A stretch of DNA of 64,000 nucleotides from Adineta vaga. Lineage: Eukaryota; Rotifera. Made by a program: the position numbers and the translations under genes. The stretch covers positions 7,998,001 to 8,062,000 of the forward strand of contig CP075493.1 of assembly GCA_021613535.1 (NCBI GenBank), in the 5' to 3' direction. The notes under the pieces are model-generated. The model searched no databases and had not been told where the DNA came from. It saw only the letters and a program-made list of their open reading frames with translations. Shown in pieces: positions 12,502-24,750 of this stretch. Each line of letters begins with the position of its first letter. The stretch's first letter is position 1.

Positions 12502-13486
12502 TGAAAATCAAAAGACAACGATTGAGAAAAAAGATGATTAAATCAGTTCATACTTTCATATCTACTACAGTATTGCATTTTTAACATTGGTGATAAAATA
12601 CTAGCAAATATCTGTTCCATTTTTTTGTTACTGCTAAAAAGTCAAGATTCTTTTTTTGTTGGATCAAAAATATTCCATTCTATTTAAACTTTACCTAAAT
12701 TTTTCGTTATAGAATTGAACATTCTGAGAACCGGAACTCTAGTTTCATTCCCAACATTACGACAGCAATTTTTCAGTCTTATTTTAAAAGTAGCACATGT
12801 TGAGAATAATCTTTTAAAAAAGGTCTTGTGCGATAACAAAATGGATATAATTTACCTTTCGTTATTCTAATTCTCCTTGATTAATTTTTCTTATTTTGAA
12901 TATTCATCATAGCAACCTTTCGAGAGAAAAAAAGAAGAATAAAATTACACTTATCGTCCATGAACTAAATGTACAGACAAAAAAGGATATACACATTTGA
13001 GTTGAGATTATAACAAAAAGAGAAAGAAAAAAGGACTTCAAGCTTTGTCTCGTACATGATAATGTTCAAGGTGAACAAAATATCTAATGTAATCAAAAAC
13101 ATGATCTAACCTTGGAAATATACGATAAAAAAAGAACGAGAGAGAATGTATTAAATCATGGATTTGGCATTGATAAAAATTTCCTTTTGTTTTGACGTGA
13201 GATCTTCGACGTGCTGTTTATGTATTTGTTTGTAAAACAAGTATAGATGTGTATTGAATACTTTAATCTTGAAGGGTGAATAAAACAATGTGTGACATTT
13301 CTCGTACGTACAGGGAAATGTCGAGCGAACGACGATTACTTTAAATAGTGAGGAGAAATTCACATAAACATTCATCGCTTTTAACTAGTAGTCAAGTTTT
13401 AACAATAGCTTAGAACTTCATTATTCCGCTAACCCGGTGTTTGGTCAAATTTTGTTCTTTTAATTAGAAGAAGATTGGAAAAGAAA
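12502..13486. other. intergenic, nothing recognised
   Basis: A 985-nt AT-rich spacer. It ends with an acceptor-like TTTTAATTAG about 18 nt before the next ATG. No coding, RNA or repeat signal was seen. Confidence 0.6.
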
Positions 13487-16239
13487 ATGAATCGATTATT
13501 TCTTATTCTTGTTGTTTGTCTTGTTATACAAGGAATAACTGCTGATATCAAATCAAAACGTAAGTTTCTTTTTTTCAAATTCAAAACTTTTTCTAGTTAA
13601 TTTCATATTTTGTTTTGTTTATGATAGGACAACAATGTCGTGATATGGTTGGTGATCGTTCGAATTGTCAACGATTTGTTCGTTGTTTTCATAATGTACG
13701 AGTTTTATTTACATGCGCAGCTGGTACCGCTTATGTACCTGAATTGAAAACATGCGTTGAAAAAGATCAAGTTAAAAACTGTGACGATTCAAAAGATCGA
13801 ATTGGTATGTTTCGAAAGATTTCGATTACGAAATGGTTAGAAAAAATGAAATTCTATTGTTTCTTTTTTTTGTGTAGATATAACTATTACTACAAATGCT
13901 ACTCACAGTAATGAAGAATATCCAACAATTGAAGCTGATGCGAATGCACTTGACGGTCTAAAACAAAAAGGTATCGCAACAAAAGTTTCAGCTGCTAATG
14001 TACCAAAACAATTTGGTTGTCAATCATTTTGTCAAAATCAAGGTGTTTGCGTTCTTGTTGCTCAATCAGTTACTTGCCGATGTCCAACTGGTTATACTGG
14101 TGTTCAATGTCAAGTAACACGTAAGATCAAAAACAAACGATAATCTATCGTACCAGATATATATATTTAAATAAAGAGTTTCTTATCTCGACAAAGCAAG
14201 TCTGTGATCCGAATCCATGTGATAATGGTGGAATTTGTGTTGTAGTAAAACCAAATACAATTAGTTGTACTTGCTCACCAGGATTTGTTGGATCTCTGTG
14301 TAGTTATCCTGGTAATATTAGTAGATGTAGTATAAAGAATGATAGATTACTATTGAATATCAAAAAAGTTTTTCAGATATTACTTCCACCATTGAACTGA
14401 TTAATCATACTACAATGACGACTTCTACTCAAGCATGTTTAGTAAATCCTTGTTTCAATGAAGCTATTTGTGTGACTGTATCTAATGGAGATTTCTGTTG
14501 TATCTGTAGAACAGGTTCTATAGGTCTTCTATGCGACTATAGAGGTAGTTGGATGAGACAATTGAAAAGGAATAATTTTATTCTATCATTTTTCTCTTCA
14601 AGATCGTCCAACAACTATAGGTTGTGGAACGAGTAATCCTTGTTTAAATTCAGGAGTATGTATATCGACACCTACTGGTTATCAATGGCAATTGTCAGAT
14701 TAGTACAGGTACTAAACATAGAATTTACATTTAGAATAGTTTAGTTTTAGATATTAGTTAGATTTTGTTTCTCTTCTGAATAATCAAGCATCTGAAATAA
14801 TTTTGATTCGTTGTTTTTCTCTTCATCTAGCTGTTATTCTTGTTGCACCACCTAATCAATGTCAACCAACTCCATGGTACGAAATCATATTGATAATTGA
14901 GTTGAAATTTTCGAAACTATTTATAATCTATTTAGTCAAAATGGTGGTACCTGCTATCTTCGTCAAGGAACATTTGGTTGCTCATGTCCTGTTGGTTTCA
15001 GTGGTGTATGTTGTGAAATCAATTTAGCTGCAACAAATCCATGTTATAACAATCCATGTGTCAATAGTGGAACATGTCAAGTAGCTGGACCTAATCTTTT
15101 CCGATGTGTCTGTCCAACTGGTTTCAATGGCATTCGATGCGAATTACGTGTATGCGATCCAAATCCATGTTTATATGGTGGTATTTGCTTAGTTGTTGGT
15201 AATTCATTTCAATGTCAATGTCCACCTCAATATACTGGACCTACATGTGCAATTTTAATTCCACCACCAAATCCATGTGCATCTCAACCATGTCTCAACG
15301 GCGGTACCTGTACACCCACAAGTCCAACAAGTAAAAGAAATTCTATTTTGTTTATTTTAAAAACCACAATTTTCCTTGTATAGCTTATGTTTGCTCATGT
15401 ACACCAAGTTTCTATGGACCATGCTGTGAAATTCGTAACTATTGTATACCAAGTCCATGGTAAGATTTCAATTGATATTTATTCTTTTTGATTTATACTA
15501 TGAATTCTACGTAGTTATAATGGTGGTTCATGTGTTGCTACAACGACTGGTTATCTCTGTCAATGTTCATGGCCTTATACCGGTAGTAATTGCGAAACAA
15601 TAATGACAACACCAGCTCCTCGACCAGTTTGTGCTTGCGTTATCTGTCCATGTCCAGCACCAGTTGTAGCCGTATTTAACCCATGTTTACCTAATCCATG
15701 TCAAAATAGTGGTGGCTGTGCTGTTGTTCAAAATGTAGCTAGATGTTACTGTCAAAATAGTTTTACTGGTTACTATTGTCAATTTGGTAAGTGAATTTGT
15801 GTTAAATTTCTATTTATAATCGCTTTCCAATCAAATTAGCTCGCAAACGTGCTATGAGCAATGCTCCATGTTCAAATGTAACATGTGAAAATGGTGGTGA
15901 ATGTTATGTTAGTGAACAAGGCCCACAATGTACATGTCCAAAACCATACTATGGTGAACGTTGTGAAATGAGTAAGTATCAAATAAATGTCTTCAAATCA
16001 AAATATATCTATTTGATTTAGTTAACCGACCACGAACATGTAATCCAAGTCCATGTGGTAAAAATGGTCAATGTATTTCAACAAAAGAAGGCAATAAATG
16101 TGTCTGTAAAAATGGTACAACAGGTGTACTCTGTGAACAAAAACTTATGCCAGAAAATTATCGTTGGTGCCCAAAAAATTGTCAACCAGGTACGACTTGC
16201 GTTTTTGAAGGAAATACACCCAAATGTCGTGCTCTTTAA
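13487..16239 (+). CDS. secreted chitin-binding (CBM14) and EGF-repeat protein
   Basis: Extracellular mosaic protein. Exon 1 (13487-13559) encodes a signal peptide (MNRLFLILVVCLVIQGITA). Exon 2 encodes one peritrophin-A/CBM14-type chitin-binding domain with six cysteines, from QQCRDMVGDRSNC to VKNC. About twelve EGF-like repeats then follow to 16239, many with the CxxxPCxNGGxC pattern, plus a final half repeat ending PKCRAL. Introns are about 50-60 nt. EGF repeat 4 (about 14628-14708) is broken: one extra G at 14687-14688 moves the frame into a stop at 14701. The other frame ends at a GT donor (14709) whose phase fits the next exon at 14831, and that intron is unusually long (122 nt). So the gene is either mis-assembled by one base or damaged here. 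The role is inferred to be a cuticle, lorica or gut-lining matrix component. Confidence 0.8.
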
Positions 16240-16421
16240 GTTAAATTAATTTTATTATATTAATTGTGCCTTCTGATTTTTCTTGTTTTACGTTGACACT
16301 ATATTTATTTCCTTCTCTCTTGTTTGTTTTTTTTTGTTTTAATCAAAACTTATTTATTGGTTTTTTATTTTATCGTTAATCCTATATAAAATTCATTTAT
16401 TTATTCTTAAACGTCATTCTT

Positions 16422-16793
16422 TTACCGTCTAGAGTATTTTTTAAATATAATTGTATAGAAAAAAAGAAGCAGAAGAATTAATATCGTATGCGAATTAGAT
16501 TTTGTAGAAATATTAGAATTTTGTTGTCGTTGAGTTGTTATACTATTGTTTAATAAAATAGATGGTGAGATCGTAGAAGAAGTTCGATTATCTCTTTGAT
16601 TTGTATAGAAAAATACAGGATACGAAGTCATATTTGCAATTGGTCGACCTGATATTGTTTGACTATTTGTATAATAATGATTATTCATACAATAGATTAC
16701 TAAATGAATTTCGATCGACAGTAAAGAAGAATGTACTGTTGAAATCTACTTACACAATAATACCGAAAGAATTCGTAGAGATGATCTTCTCAT
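16422..16793 (-). CDS. small two-exon secreted or membrane-anchored protein, unknown
   Basis: No recognised family. Exon 1 (16754-16793) is only 40 nt and encodes MRRSSLRILSVLL. A 54-nt intron (16700-16753, GTAAGT to TTTAG) joins it in phase 1 to exon 2 (16422-16699), giving exactly 106 codons (105 aa). The product has a signal peptide (about residues 1-17). A Ser/Thr/Asn-rich middle follows with several N-glycosylation sequons (for example NMT, NRT, NNS, NIS). It ends in a hydrophobic run (HTILILLLLFFYTIIF) and a basic KKYSRR end, which suggests a single-pass type I protein or GPI-signal-like tail. It is convergent with the upstream EGF gene (183 nt apart). It is easily missed because neither exon alone looks like a gene. 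Confidence 0.65.
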
Positions 16794-18683
16794 ATTTGCA
16801 GCTTGAATATGGTTTACAAGAGAGAAATATACTGATTCTTATATATATGAATGAACAATGGAAGGAGTAATTTGAAATTAATGATAAAGATTTCATCTGA
16901 ATCATAGAATTACTCATATGTATTGTAATAGTCTATTTATTTCACATATAACTAGGATTTAATTGATATTCCAGAGTGTATATAAAGGTGAGAAGGACGA
17001 GACTTAGGAGTAAATTGTCAGATTGTATATGAAATGATTTCATCATTTGAATAGAAATGTATATTTAATTAGTTCGAAAAGAAAGAAAATATGGTGACTA
17101 ATGAGTATACTATCACTGATATAATTTTAAAAAGTGCAAGTAAACTTGTAACATTAAAGAAAAGTCGAGAAGACTTTGTGATCATTCTTTTTTTTTCATG
17201 AAGTGTTTGTTGTGTGGCAAGAGTTGTATAATAAATAATATCTTCCTGTTTTTATCATTTTCAGTTATTAATAACAATCAAAATCATTTACATATTCAAT
17301 AATAACTTGATTCTCATAATATTCCGTATGATTTAATCAAGTAGTATAGTTTAATTAACAAGAAAATAATGAATTCTCGAAAGGATTTCTTTTCACATGA
17401 TGAACAAAGATATAGAAGAAAATGCAAAATCCGTATATAAAATTCTTTTGTAAATTCTTTTTATTTCATTGCATATGTAATGCCAATAAGCCAACCGGAA
17501 ATGAAATGTCGGTCGTATACATACGTCTCTAGAAAAATCAATCGGTCGCTTTTCTTTTCTTCAATCATTTCCTCATCAATAAAATCTAATAGAATGAAAT
17601 GAACAATTTTCTACACTTACGATTGCTTGTTTACATGAATTTATTTTCCGTTCATTTTTTTATTCTTATTAATAAACCAATCAGTCGATCCACAAAGATG
17701 TATACACACACACACACACACATGTGTATCCCTATTTCTCCAAACATGCAACAGAATCGCAACGATATATTCTATTCGCATTTCTTCCTCATTCTATAGT
17801 ACGTGAAAAGGTTAAGATTTGGGATAATATATAAGAAAAAGAATGATAGAACTAGCTTTCCGTTAGCATGGGACTTTCTCGACAAGGAATATAAAAGAAA
17901 GAGAAAGGAGAAGAATGAAGAAGACGATCGACTACGATGATGATGATGATGATGAAGAAGGCGCATCCATCGAATAAGAAATAGAATAGAACAGAAAAAC
18001 CGATGTAATTGGTATCGCCATTAAGCGGCTAAGAGAAACTCACATGCATCGAACCAGTTATGATTCTATGAACGATGCGCGCGATAGCTAGTAATGACTA
18101 AGCATACAGCCTACTACTATCATTCTATCTATTCGTGTTGATTCGTCATCGTCTATCTTTAGCCAAAGCGACGATGACGGGCGTAACAATTCGACAATAC
18201 TTCTTGTTCATAAGAATGCTACAGTACTCACATTCATTCTTCCATTTGGTGAATGTTACTGACTGCCCGATAACAAAATCATAAGAAGAAGAAGAAGGAG
18301 AAGAAGAACAGGAATGATATATACACAAGTTTAGGTAATAATTATTTATGTTTTCTTTAATTTTATCACCCTTACAAATGTTGCATAGAAAACGCATGTA
18401 TTCGCCACACTTGAAGGAATCTATTCATTATTTTCCTACAGATTCTAGTAAAGTTATAGTGAAGAAAAAAGAACTCAGCAGGACCTTTTTTTTGTCTTTC
18501 TTTCTAAATCCGAGACTTAAATATTCTTTAGAATTACCTGTTGTAATAGACATATATATATGTCATTCTTTTAGCTATTATTTATGGTTGAACTCAAGTG
18601 AATACTCTATCAAAATTAAGTTAAAATCTGATGATTATAAATTTTGATTGGAAATATCGACGTCGAAAACAAAATCAACGATA
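16794..18683. other. intergenic with simple repeats
   Basis: A 1.9-kb AT-rich spacer between divergent genes. It holds a CA microsatellite (17704-17722), GAT/GAA-type trinucleotide runs near 17935-17958 and 18280-18310, and no supported coding region. Confidence 0.6.
17704..17722. repeat. (CA)n microsatellite
   Basis: About nine uninterrupted CA dinucleotides, seen directly. Confidence 0.9.
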
Positions 18684-21202
18684 ATGCAGATTCGTCGTCG
18701 TTGTCGACGTTATTATTTAACTCAGACATCGATGTTTTTCTTAACAATCGTATCTACCTTTGCCACGATGATATTCTTTCAAAGATATTTTTCAACTGTT
18801 TTTTTTCAACAACATTACGAAATCGATCAAATCTTTCATGCTGATGAAACTGATTTTGAAGATGCACATATCTTACCCCCAAAAAATGTTCATTTGATAT
18901 CGAAAGAATTCTATAATACAACATATTTAACGTGTCAATATCCAAAATTAACTATTGATAATCCAAATATATGGAAATATTTACAACCAGTAAAAAAAGC
19001 AAAACCTGATTGTGAAAAAGCAACGAACTGGGTTTATGTTGAAAATGGTTTGTTGAAAAGGAAAGAAAAGAAAAATTGACTAGAATAGTTATTTTTTTAG
19101 GTAGTTTTCGATTATCACAACAAGCGTTACAAAAACATGGAGCCATTGTTTGTGCTTATCGTCCAATTCTTCGATCCAAAGATGATTTTTCGACGATGGA
19201 AGGTGCTCGATTATTTCCTATTGTTGATAAAATGCCACTTGTATCAGATTTTTTTCGTGCTGATTGTCGAGCACGTGATGGAAGTTTCTATTCGAATATT
19301 CATTCAGGCATTATGTTCGATGCTGGTTTACATATGAGGTAGATTCATCATCGGTATGTAGATTTAAAAAATTTTTCCTTTCTTCTTTTCAGACATATAT
19401 GGAATCCAATGGTAAAAACTCATCTAGGTTATAATGTGTTAATGTTTGGTTTTGATTCCGTTTCTCGAATGACTTTCATGCGTTTCCTACCGAAAAGTTA
19501 TACTTATCTAATTAAAGAACTTGGAAGTATTGTAATGAAAGGTTGGAAAAAAGAATATTTGTATGTTGAAGATGTTATAATTGTCTTTCATTTATTTTCT
19601 TAGGGTATAATATTGTCGGTGATGGTACACCAGCAGCTCTTTTACCGATTTTAACTGGAAAGACGGAAAGAGAATTGCCGGAAGCAAGACGAGGACATAC
19701 TGACGCACAAACAGTAGATCGATTTCCTTGGATATGGAAAAAGTTCAAAGGTAAACGACGATCTTCTTTATTTATTAACAAACATCTAAGAAAAGCATAG
19801 AATGTATTGATATTTCATATCCGAAGGGATATTTTCAATGAACACTTGAGAATCAATTGATTCTTGAAAAGCTGTAATCAAAGTCATTTATTCTATGGAG
19901 AAAAGAACTGCTTTAATCATATATGAATGCTAATATTTATCTTCTTTAGATAATGGTTATGTAACACAATGGGCTGAAGATCTTCAAAATGTTGGTACAT
20001 TTCAAATGCGTTTAAAAGGTTTTCGTGATCAACCTGTGGATCATTATGGTCGTCCATTTTATCTTGTAGCTGAATCGATGCGTACATCTAAACCATATTG
20101 TTTTGGTTCAATAACACGTTTAAAATCCATGCTCAACTGGATACGTGATCTATATGATATGTATCCAATTCAACCGAAATTTTCCTTTGTTTTTCATTCT
20201 CAATATTCTCATGATTCAAATAATCGTTTACCCTATGGTGATGATGAATTACTTGAATTTTTAAAATTTATGCATCAACATGGTTATTTTGATAAGACAA
20301 TATTTATTTTAATGACTGATCATGGTGCTCGTTTTTCTTCCTTAAGAAAAACTTATCAAGGTAAATTAGAAGAACGTCTACCATTTATTTCTATTCGTAT
20401 GCCTCCAAGTTTTCAAGAACAATATCCTCGGATTATGTCTAATTTACGTTTAAATTCACATCGTTTAACAACTCCATTTGATTTACATGAAACATTTGAA
20501 CATCTATTTGAATTTCATTCAAATGAACCGTATCAATCGAAAACTAGTCGTTCATATAGTCTTTTACAACTAATTCCTGAAAATCGAACTTGTGAACAAG
20601 CTGATATTGAACAACACTGGTGTGCATGTCTTCATTGGAATGAAATATCAATTAATGAATCACTTATCTATAAATTTGGACAACAAGCTGTCGATTTTCT
20701 CAATGATTTTATTTCAGATTATAAAAATGAATGTGCAAAATTAAGTCTATATCAAATACATAAAGCAAGTCAATTAAAACCAAATGATCGATTATTAAAA
20801 TTTGTTGGTTCAAGTGATAAAGATGGTCGTGTACCAACTTTTCGTAACCAAACATTAAAAAGAATGAATAAAACAATAGACTTAAAGCAAATGCGATCTT
20901 ATCAAATTCAATTTGAAACTATACCTGGACATGGTCAATTTGAATTAACAGCTGAATACAATCCAATGAATGATACATTTCTTATTCGAAAAAGACGTTT
21001 AAGTCGAATGAATAAATATGGACATACATCAGCTTGTATTGCACATAAAAGACCTGAGTTTCGAGAAATTTGTTATTGTTCTAAATTGTTAAATCGTACT
21101 CAAAAATCGAATCCTTTTCTTGTTAATTCTGTTCGAAAGAATATGAAAAAAATAATAAAAATGTCGAAAACTGTTGTCCAGAATAACAGTTTGCATGTGT
21201 AA
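18684..21202 (+). CDS. DUF229 family alkaline-phosphatase-superfamily ectoenzyme
   Basis: Five exons (18684-19047, 19101-19338, 19393-19541, 19604-19750, 19950-21202) give exactly 717 codons (716 aa). A short basic cytosolic N-terminus (MQIRRRCRRYY) and one hydrophobic segment (about residues 13-35) indicate a type II membrane protein. The lumenal body has the DUF229 signatures: FGFDSVSRMTFMRFLP (metal and nucleophile region), GDGTPAALLPILTGKTE, and TDHGARFSSLRKTYQG (second metal-binding region). These place it in the sulfatase/alkaline-phosphatase fold superfamily. The substrate is unknown for the family. DUF229 proteins are abundant in nematodes and other invertebrates. The ATG at 18684 is the first in frame after a non-ATG-initiated upstream stretch. 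Confidence 0.85.
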
Positions 21203-21517
21203 TTAAAACTATACAATAATAGAATTAATTATATTGTAAAAATGTTTTTCACTCTAATAACACGGATTGTAAGCTAATGGTTAATTTTGCTCCCTAAATG
21301 TAAGATTAGTAATTATCTTACGTCATGAAACACTTTGATACATATCTTCACTACGTCATTTTTTTTCATGATAAAAGTATTCAAATTTATTTAGTGAGTC
21401 AAGTAAAGGTGAAAATGGTTCGCATCTTAAAAGAATTCAGTTATATATATGATCCATGTACGTTTCACTATCATTACAAAAGCAAACGTATCTGAATTAT
21501 CATCTTCTATCGATAAA
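21203..21517. other. intergenic, nothing recognised
   Basis: A 315-nt AT-rich spacer between two plus-strand genes, with no additional signal seen. Confidence 0.6.
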
Positions 21518-22342
21518 ATGCATATTATTTTATGTGGAACTCTTGTTATAATCTATTTAACAACTACTGTTCAATGTCAAGGAGGCGGTGGAAGTGGTTT
21601 TGGCGGAGGTAATATACTCAATTTGTTTTTGAAATCCCGTGTTAAATGATAACATAAATCAATGTTTGACTTTTCGCATTATCTTTAATTTAGTAAAATG
21701 CTCATGTTCTATTTAGGTGGTTTCTCTGGAGCTGGAATCTTTAATTATGGAGATTATGGTAGTTCATGTACAGGTCCAGACTGTCCTTCAAGTACAGTTA
21801 TTTGGTTGAGTATACTCGGTGGTATTATTGGAATACTTTCATTAATATTCGGTGTAGCCTATTGCATTAAATATTGGAATGGACGTCCACGACAATCAAA
21901 TATATTATTTATTAGAAATAGAATAGTACAGAACTGTGAACAAGAGAAATCTTATATGAATATATTTCAATCTGGTTATTGGAAAAGTCAATATTTTCAA
22001 TATGGTAAATGGCATGGATCTTGTCGATTTTCTCTTTCATTTAAAGATGGTTCGCATCAGACAGTTACAGGATCAGGAACTGATGATGTAGGAAAATTTA
22101 CTATCCAAGGAATATATTCAACTGAAACAGGTCGATTAGGTCTCACAAAAGTCTATCAAAAAGGTACTGGTAATCCATCTCAAAATTTAGGTCATCAAGT
22201 TACCATTCAATTAACATGGAATCCAACAAGCAAGCAATTTGAAGGTAAATGGTATGTACAAACGAAGATGTATCATGGTGAAAATAAATTTGAACTAAAA
22301 TTCGATGGACATCATCTATCAACTGTATATGAGAAGATATGA
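21518..22342 (+). CDS. secretory single-pass protein with Gly-rich stalk, unknown domain
   Basis: Two exons (21518-21608, 21717-22342) give exactly 239 codons (238 aa). A signal peptide (MHIILCGTLVIIYLTTTVQC) is followed by a glycine-rich segment (QGGGGSGFGGG) and a CxxxDC-containing linker. A membrane segment comes next (about residues 62-85, VIWLSILGGIIGILSLIFGV). The cytosolic domain of about 150 residues alternates aromatic and polar residues (SGYWKSQYFQYGKWHG, GTDDVGKFTIQGIYS, QFEGKWYVQT), suggesting a beta-rich fold. I do not recognise this domain by name, and no catalytic motif is apparent. The topology is inferred from the signal peptide and the single internal helix. Confidence 0.75.
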
Positions 22343-23568
22343 CGCAATAGGATTGTTTTCTTATTTTTATGTTTTCAAATAAGTAATAAATTATTATCAT
22401 GTAGTTACACTATTCACCACCAGATGTATGACAATACTATGCTAGATCGTAATTTTCAAATCTCTGCTCAACAATGTGTGTGCAGTTTGGAGATGCGTGT
22501 CTTAAATTCGAAGTATGACTCGAGTACAAGATAAAAAGAAATATGATGAAATCTAGTCGGAAAAAAGAGTCATTTTAAAAGTGGAGATGATACGTGCGAA
22601 TAGCAACGTTTATTCAGAGAGATCCCGTATAGCACATGTGTCACACAATTTTCTTCACTTTTTAAATGGAACCATAATTTAACATCACGTCATTTGGAAA
22701 ATATGTATGATAAAAACTCGACACATACGTTTATAGTAAACGAAAAGGAAAAACTAATTATGCGTAGGTCATGCTCTAATGATATGAATCAATAATAAGA
22801 ATAACAAGAAATGTTATCACTTCGTTAGTTTGATATATCGTCGGGTGTCATGCCAAAGAGCAAAAAGTATTTCGATGATGAAGTTACACACTGAAAACTA
22901 TTGGATTTCCAATATGATTGAGATAGTACAAAGTAGAAATGAAGGTGAAATATCACTTCGTTAATATATGTTTGTATGTATTGCTCAATTGATATTGTAT
23001 TAGAAAGTCTTAAAATATTAATGTCTATAGAATGATATGATTTTATTAGTATTCATTAAGTTACTAATGATACACGCTACTTTATTCAATATATGTCCTT
23101 GTTCTAGAAAAAAGAGAGATGATATAGTTTCCTTTTTTCTTTCTCGGTTTTTCCTGCTCAATTGATTGACGACAACCAACGTGTTCACTCTGTAACCATC
23201 GCAAAAAAAGAAAATGAGCGATAGAAAGAAAAAAAAAGTTGTTAAGTACGGCTGTTTTTTCTTCTTCTTTTTTTCTTAGAATTCTGTTGCTAACTAACTG
23301 TAGTTGAGATGTGATCGTTCATAGCTTACACGGCGCGGTCATATATGCAGAAAATTCGCTTATTCGTTCTGAGAGAAAAGCAAGAACACACACACGCTAA
23401 CTTTTTTTCTTCTTCTTTATATCCATCTATTACCAGCTGAAGAGAGTGAAAGAAAAGGGAAGAAAACTATCTTTTATATTTAAACACCATCGTAATATAG
23501 ACAAGTATCACATTATATCTAAGCATATAATTTATTACACTTCACAATTTTGTCTTTTAACTAGTCAC
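22343..23568. other. intergenic, nothing recognised
   Basis: A 1.2-kb AT-rich spacer with T-rich and A-rich tracts. No coding or RNA signal was seen. Confidence 0.6.
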
Positions 23569-24345
23569 ATGACAACTCTTTCATCGTAAGTATAAATCTA
23601 TTTGAAGGATTCAAATTATGTTTTTTTTTCTCTACATCATAGGTTTTCATCGATGACGACGATGTTACAAACATCACAAATCATTTGGCAAAGTGTTAAT
23701 CTAACTGATGAACTTAAAATAAATCTTGAATATGATATTGATCGAAATTCATTAAATATATTTGTGAAAAATACGAATGATAATAAAGACTTATCTTGTT
23801 CTCTTAATGTCCTATCCGATCAAAATCAAATCAAATCAAATCTGACAACAATTTGTCGAACTTCCTCAGATATTATACAACAAGGTTTGTTTTTAAAAGA
23901 TAATCATTCTCATTGTTAAATCACTTGAATTGTTTCTTTAGATGAAGATAATGAATCAACGATTTGTTATGAATTATCAACTACTTATGTTTATGATATA
24001 ATCGATGAGAACGAAATCAATGATCAAACTGATATGAGTCAAACAAAGATGACTTTTTCTTCTTCATCATCATCATCCTTTTCCTGCTTTGATGATCAAA
24101 CGATGGATAATGATGATGGATACTCTACACATTCACTTGACGATATCGAACAACAATCAATAGTGATTCCTTCATCCAAATCAATCGTACCCTTCTTTTC
24201 ATCTTTACATCATTATAATTCTTATTCTCATTATTCAGAACAGTATGTTTCACCTATTCGTCGACTAATTGAACAATTGACGTGGCAAAATCCATTTAAA
24301 AAGACGATACATGACATGTTAATAATGAGTCATCTTTTCGGTTGA
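23569..24345 (+). CDS. unrecognised 220-aa Ser/Asp-rich protein
   Basis: Three exons (23569-23585, 23643-23884, 23942-24345) with matching phases and short introns (57 nt each) give 221 codons. Exon 1 holds only MTTLS. The middle (about residues 15-85) alternates hydrophobic and polar residues (INLEYDIDRNSLNIFVKNT). It is followed by an acidic and poly-Ser region and a C-terminal basic-hydrophobic stretch (SPIRRLIEQLTWQNPFKK). No signal peptide, zinc site or known motif was found. The splice and phase consistency supports a real gene. Function is unknown. Confidence 0.6.
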
Positions 24346-24750
24346 CTAATTAAATTGATGATCAACATTATCAGCATATGTCGAAAGACATGTTTCTCTG
24401 TGTTTGTGATGTATGTTTGAATGTATTTTGCATGTGCATGTGACTTTCGTCAATATTATTTTTCTTTGTTGGGGTTTAAGTAACGTTACGGAGGTTGTCA
24501 TTATTAAAAAATATGAGTCATCCACATAAGTATATACTCAAATTATTGGAAGCTGAAGGTGAAGAAAAAGAAATTTTAATCCTGCCTGAAGCTACCATCG
24601 ATATTTAAATGAAAAAAATACATCGCTACAATTTTTCTTCTCTTTATTTTAATGTTTTTCTTTCTTCTTTATAGATTTTATTAACCAACTTGCATGTACT
24701 TTACATTATACATACATCACTGAATAAACGAACATATTTCCTTTCTTCTA
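24346..24750. other. intergenic, nothing recognised
   Basis: A 405-nt spacer between two plus-strand genes. No feature seen beyond an AT-rich composition. Confidence 0.6.

Noticed and set aside
18348-18647. Plus-strand open frame before the DUF229 gene
   Set aside because: No conserved pattern, and it does not join the DUF229 start in frame. Likely chance.
20006-21202. Possible separate gene from the long last DUF229 exon
   Set aside because: The exon joins upstream exons in phase and carries the second metal-binding motif of the same domain, so it is one gene.
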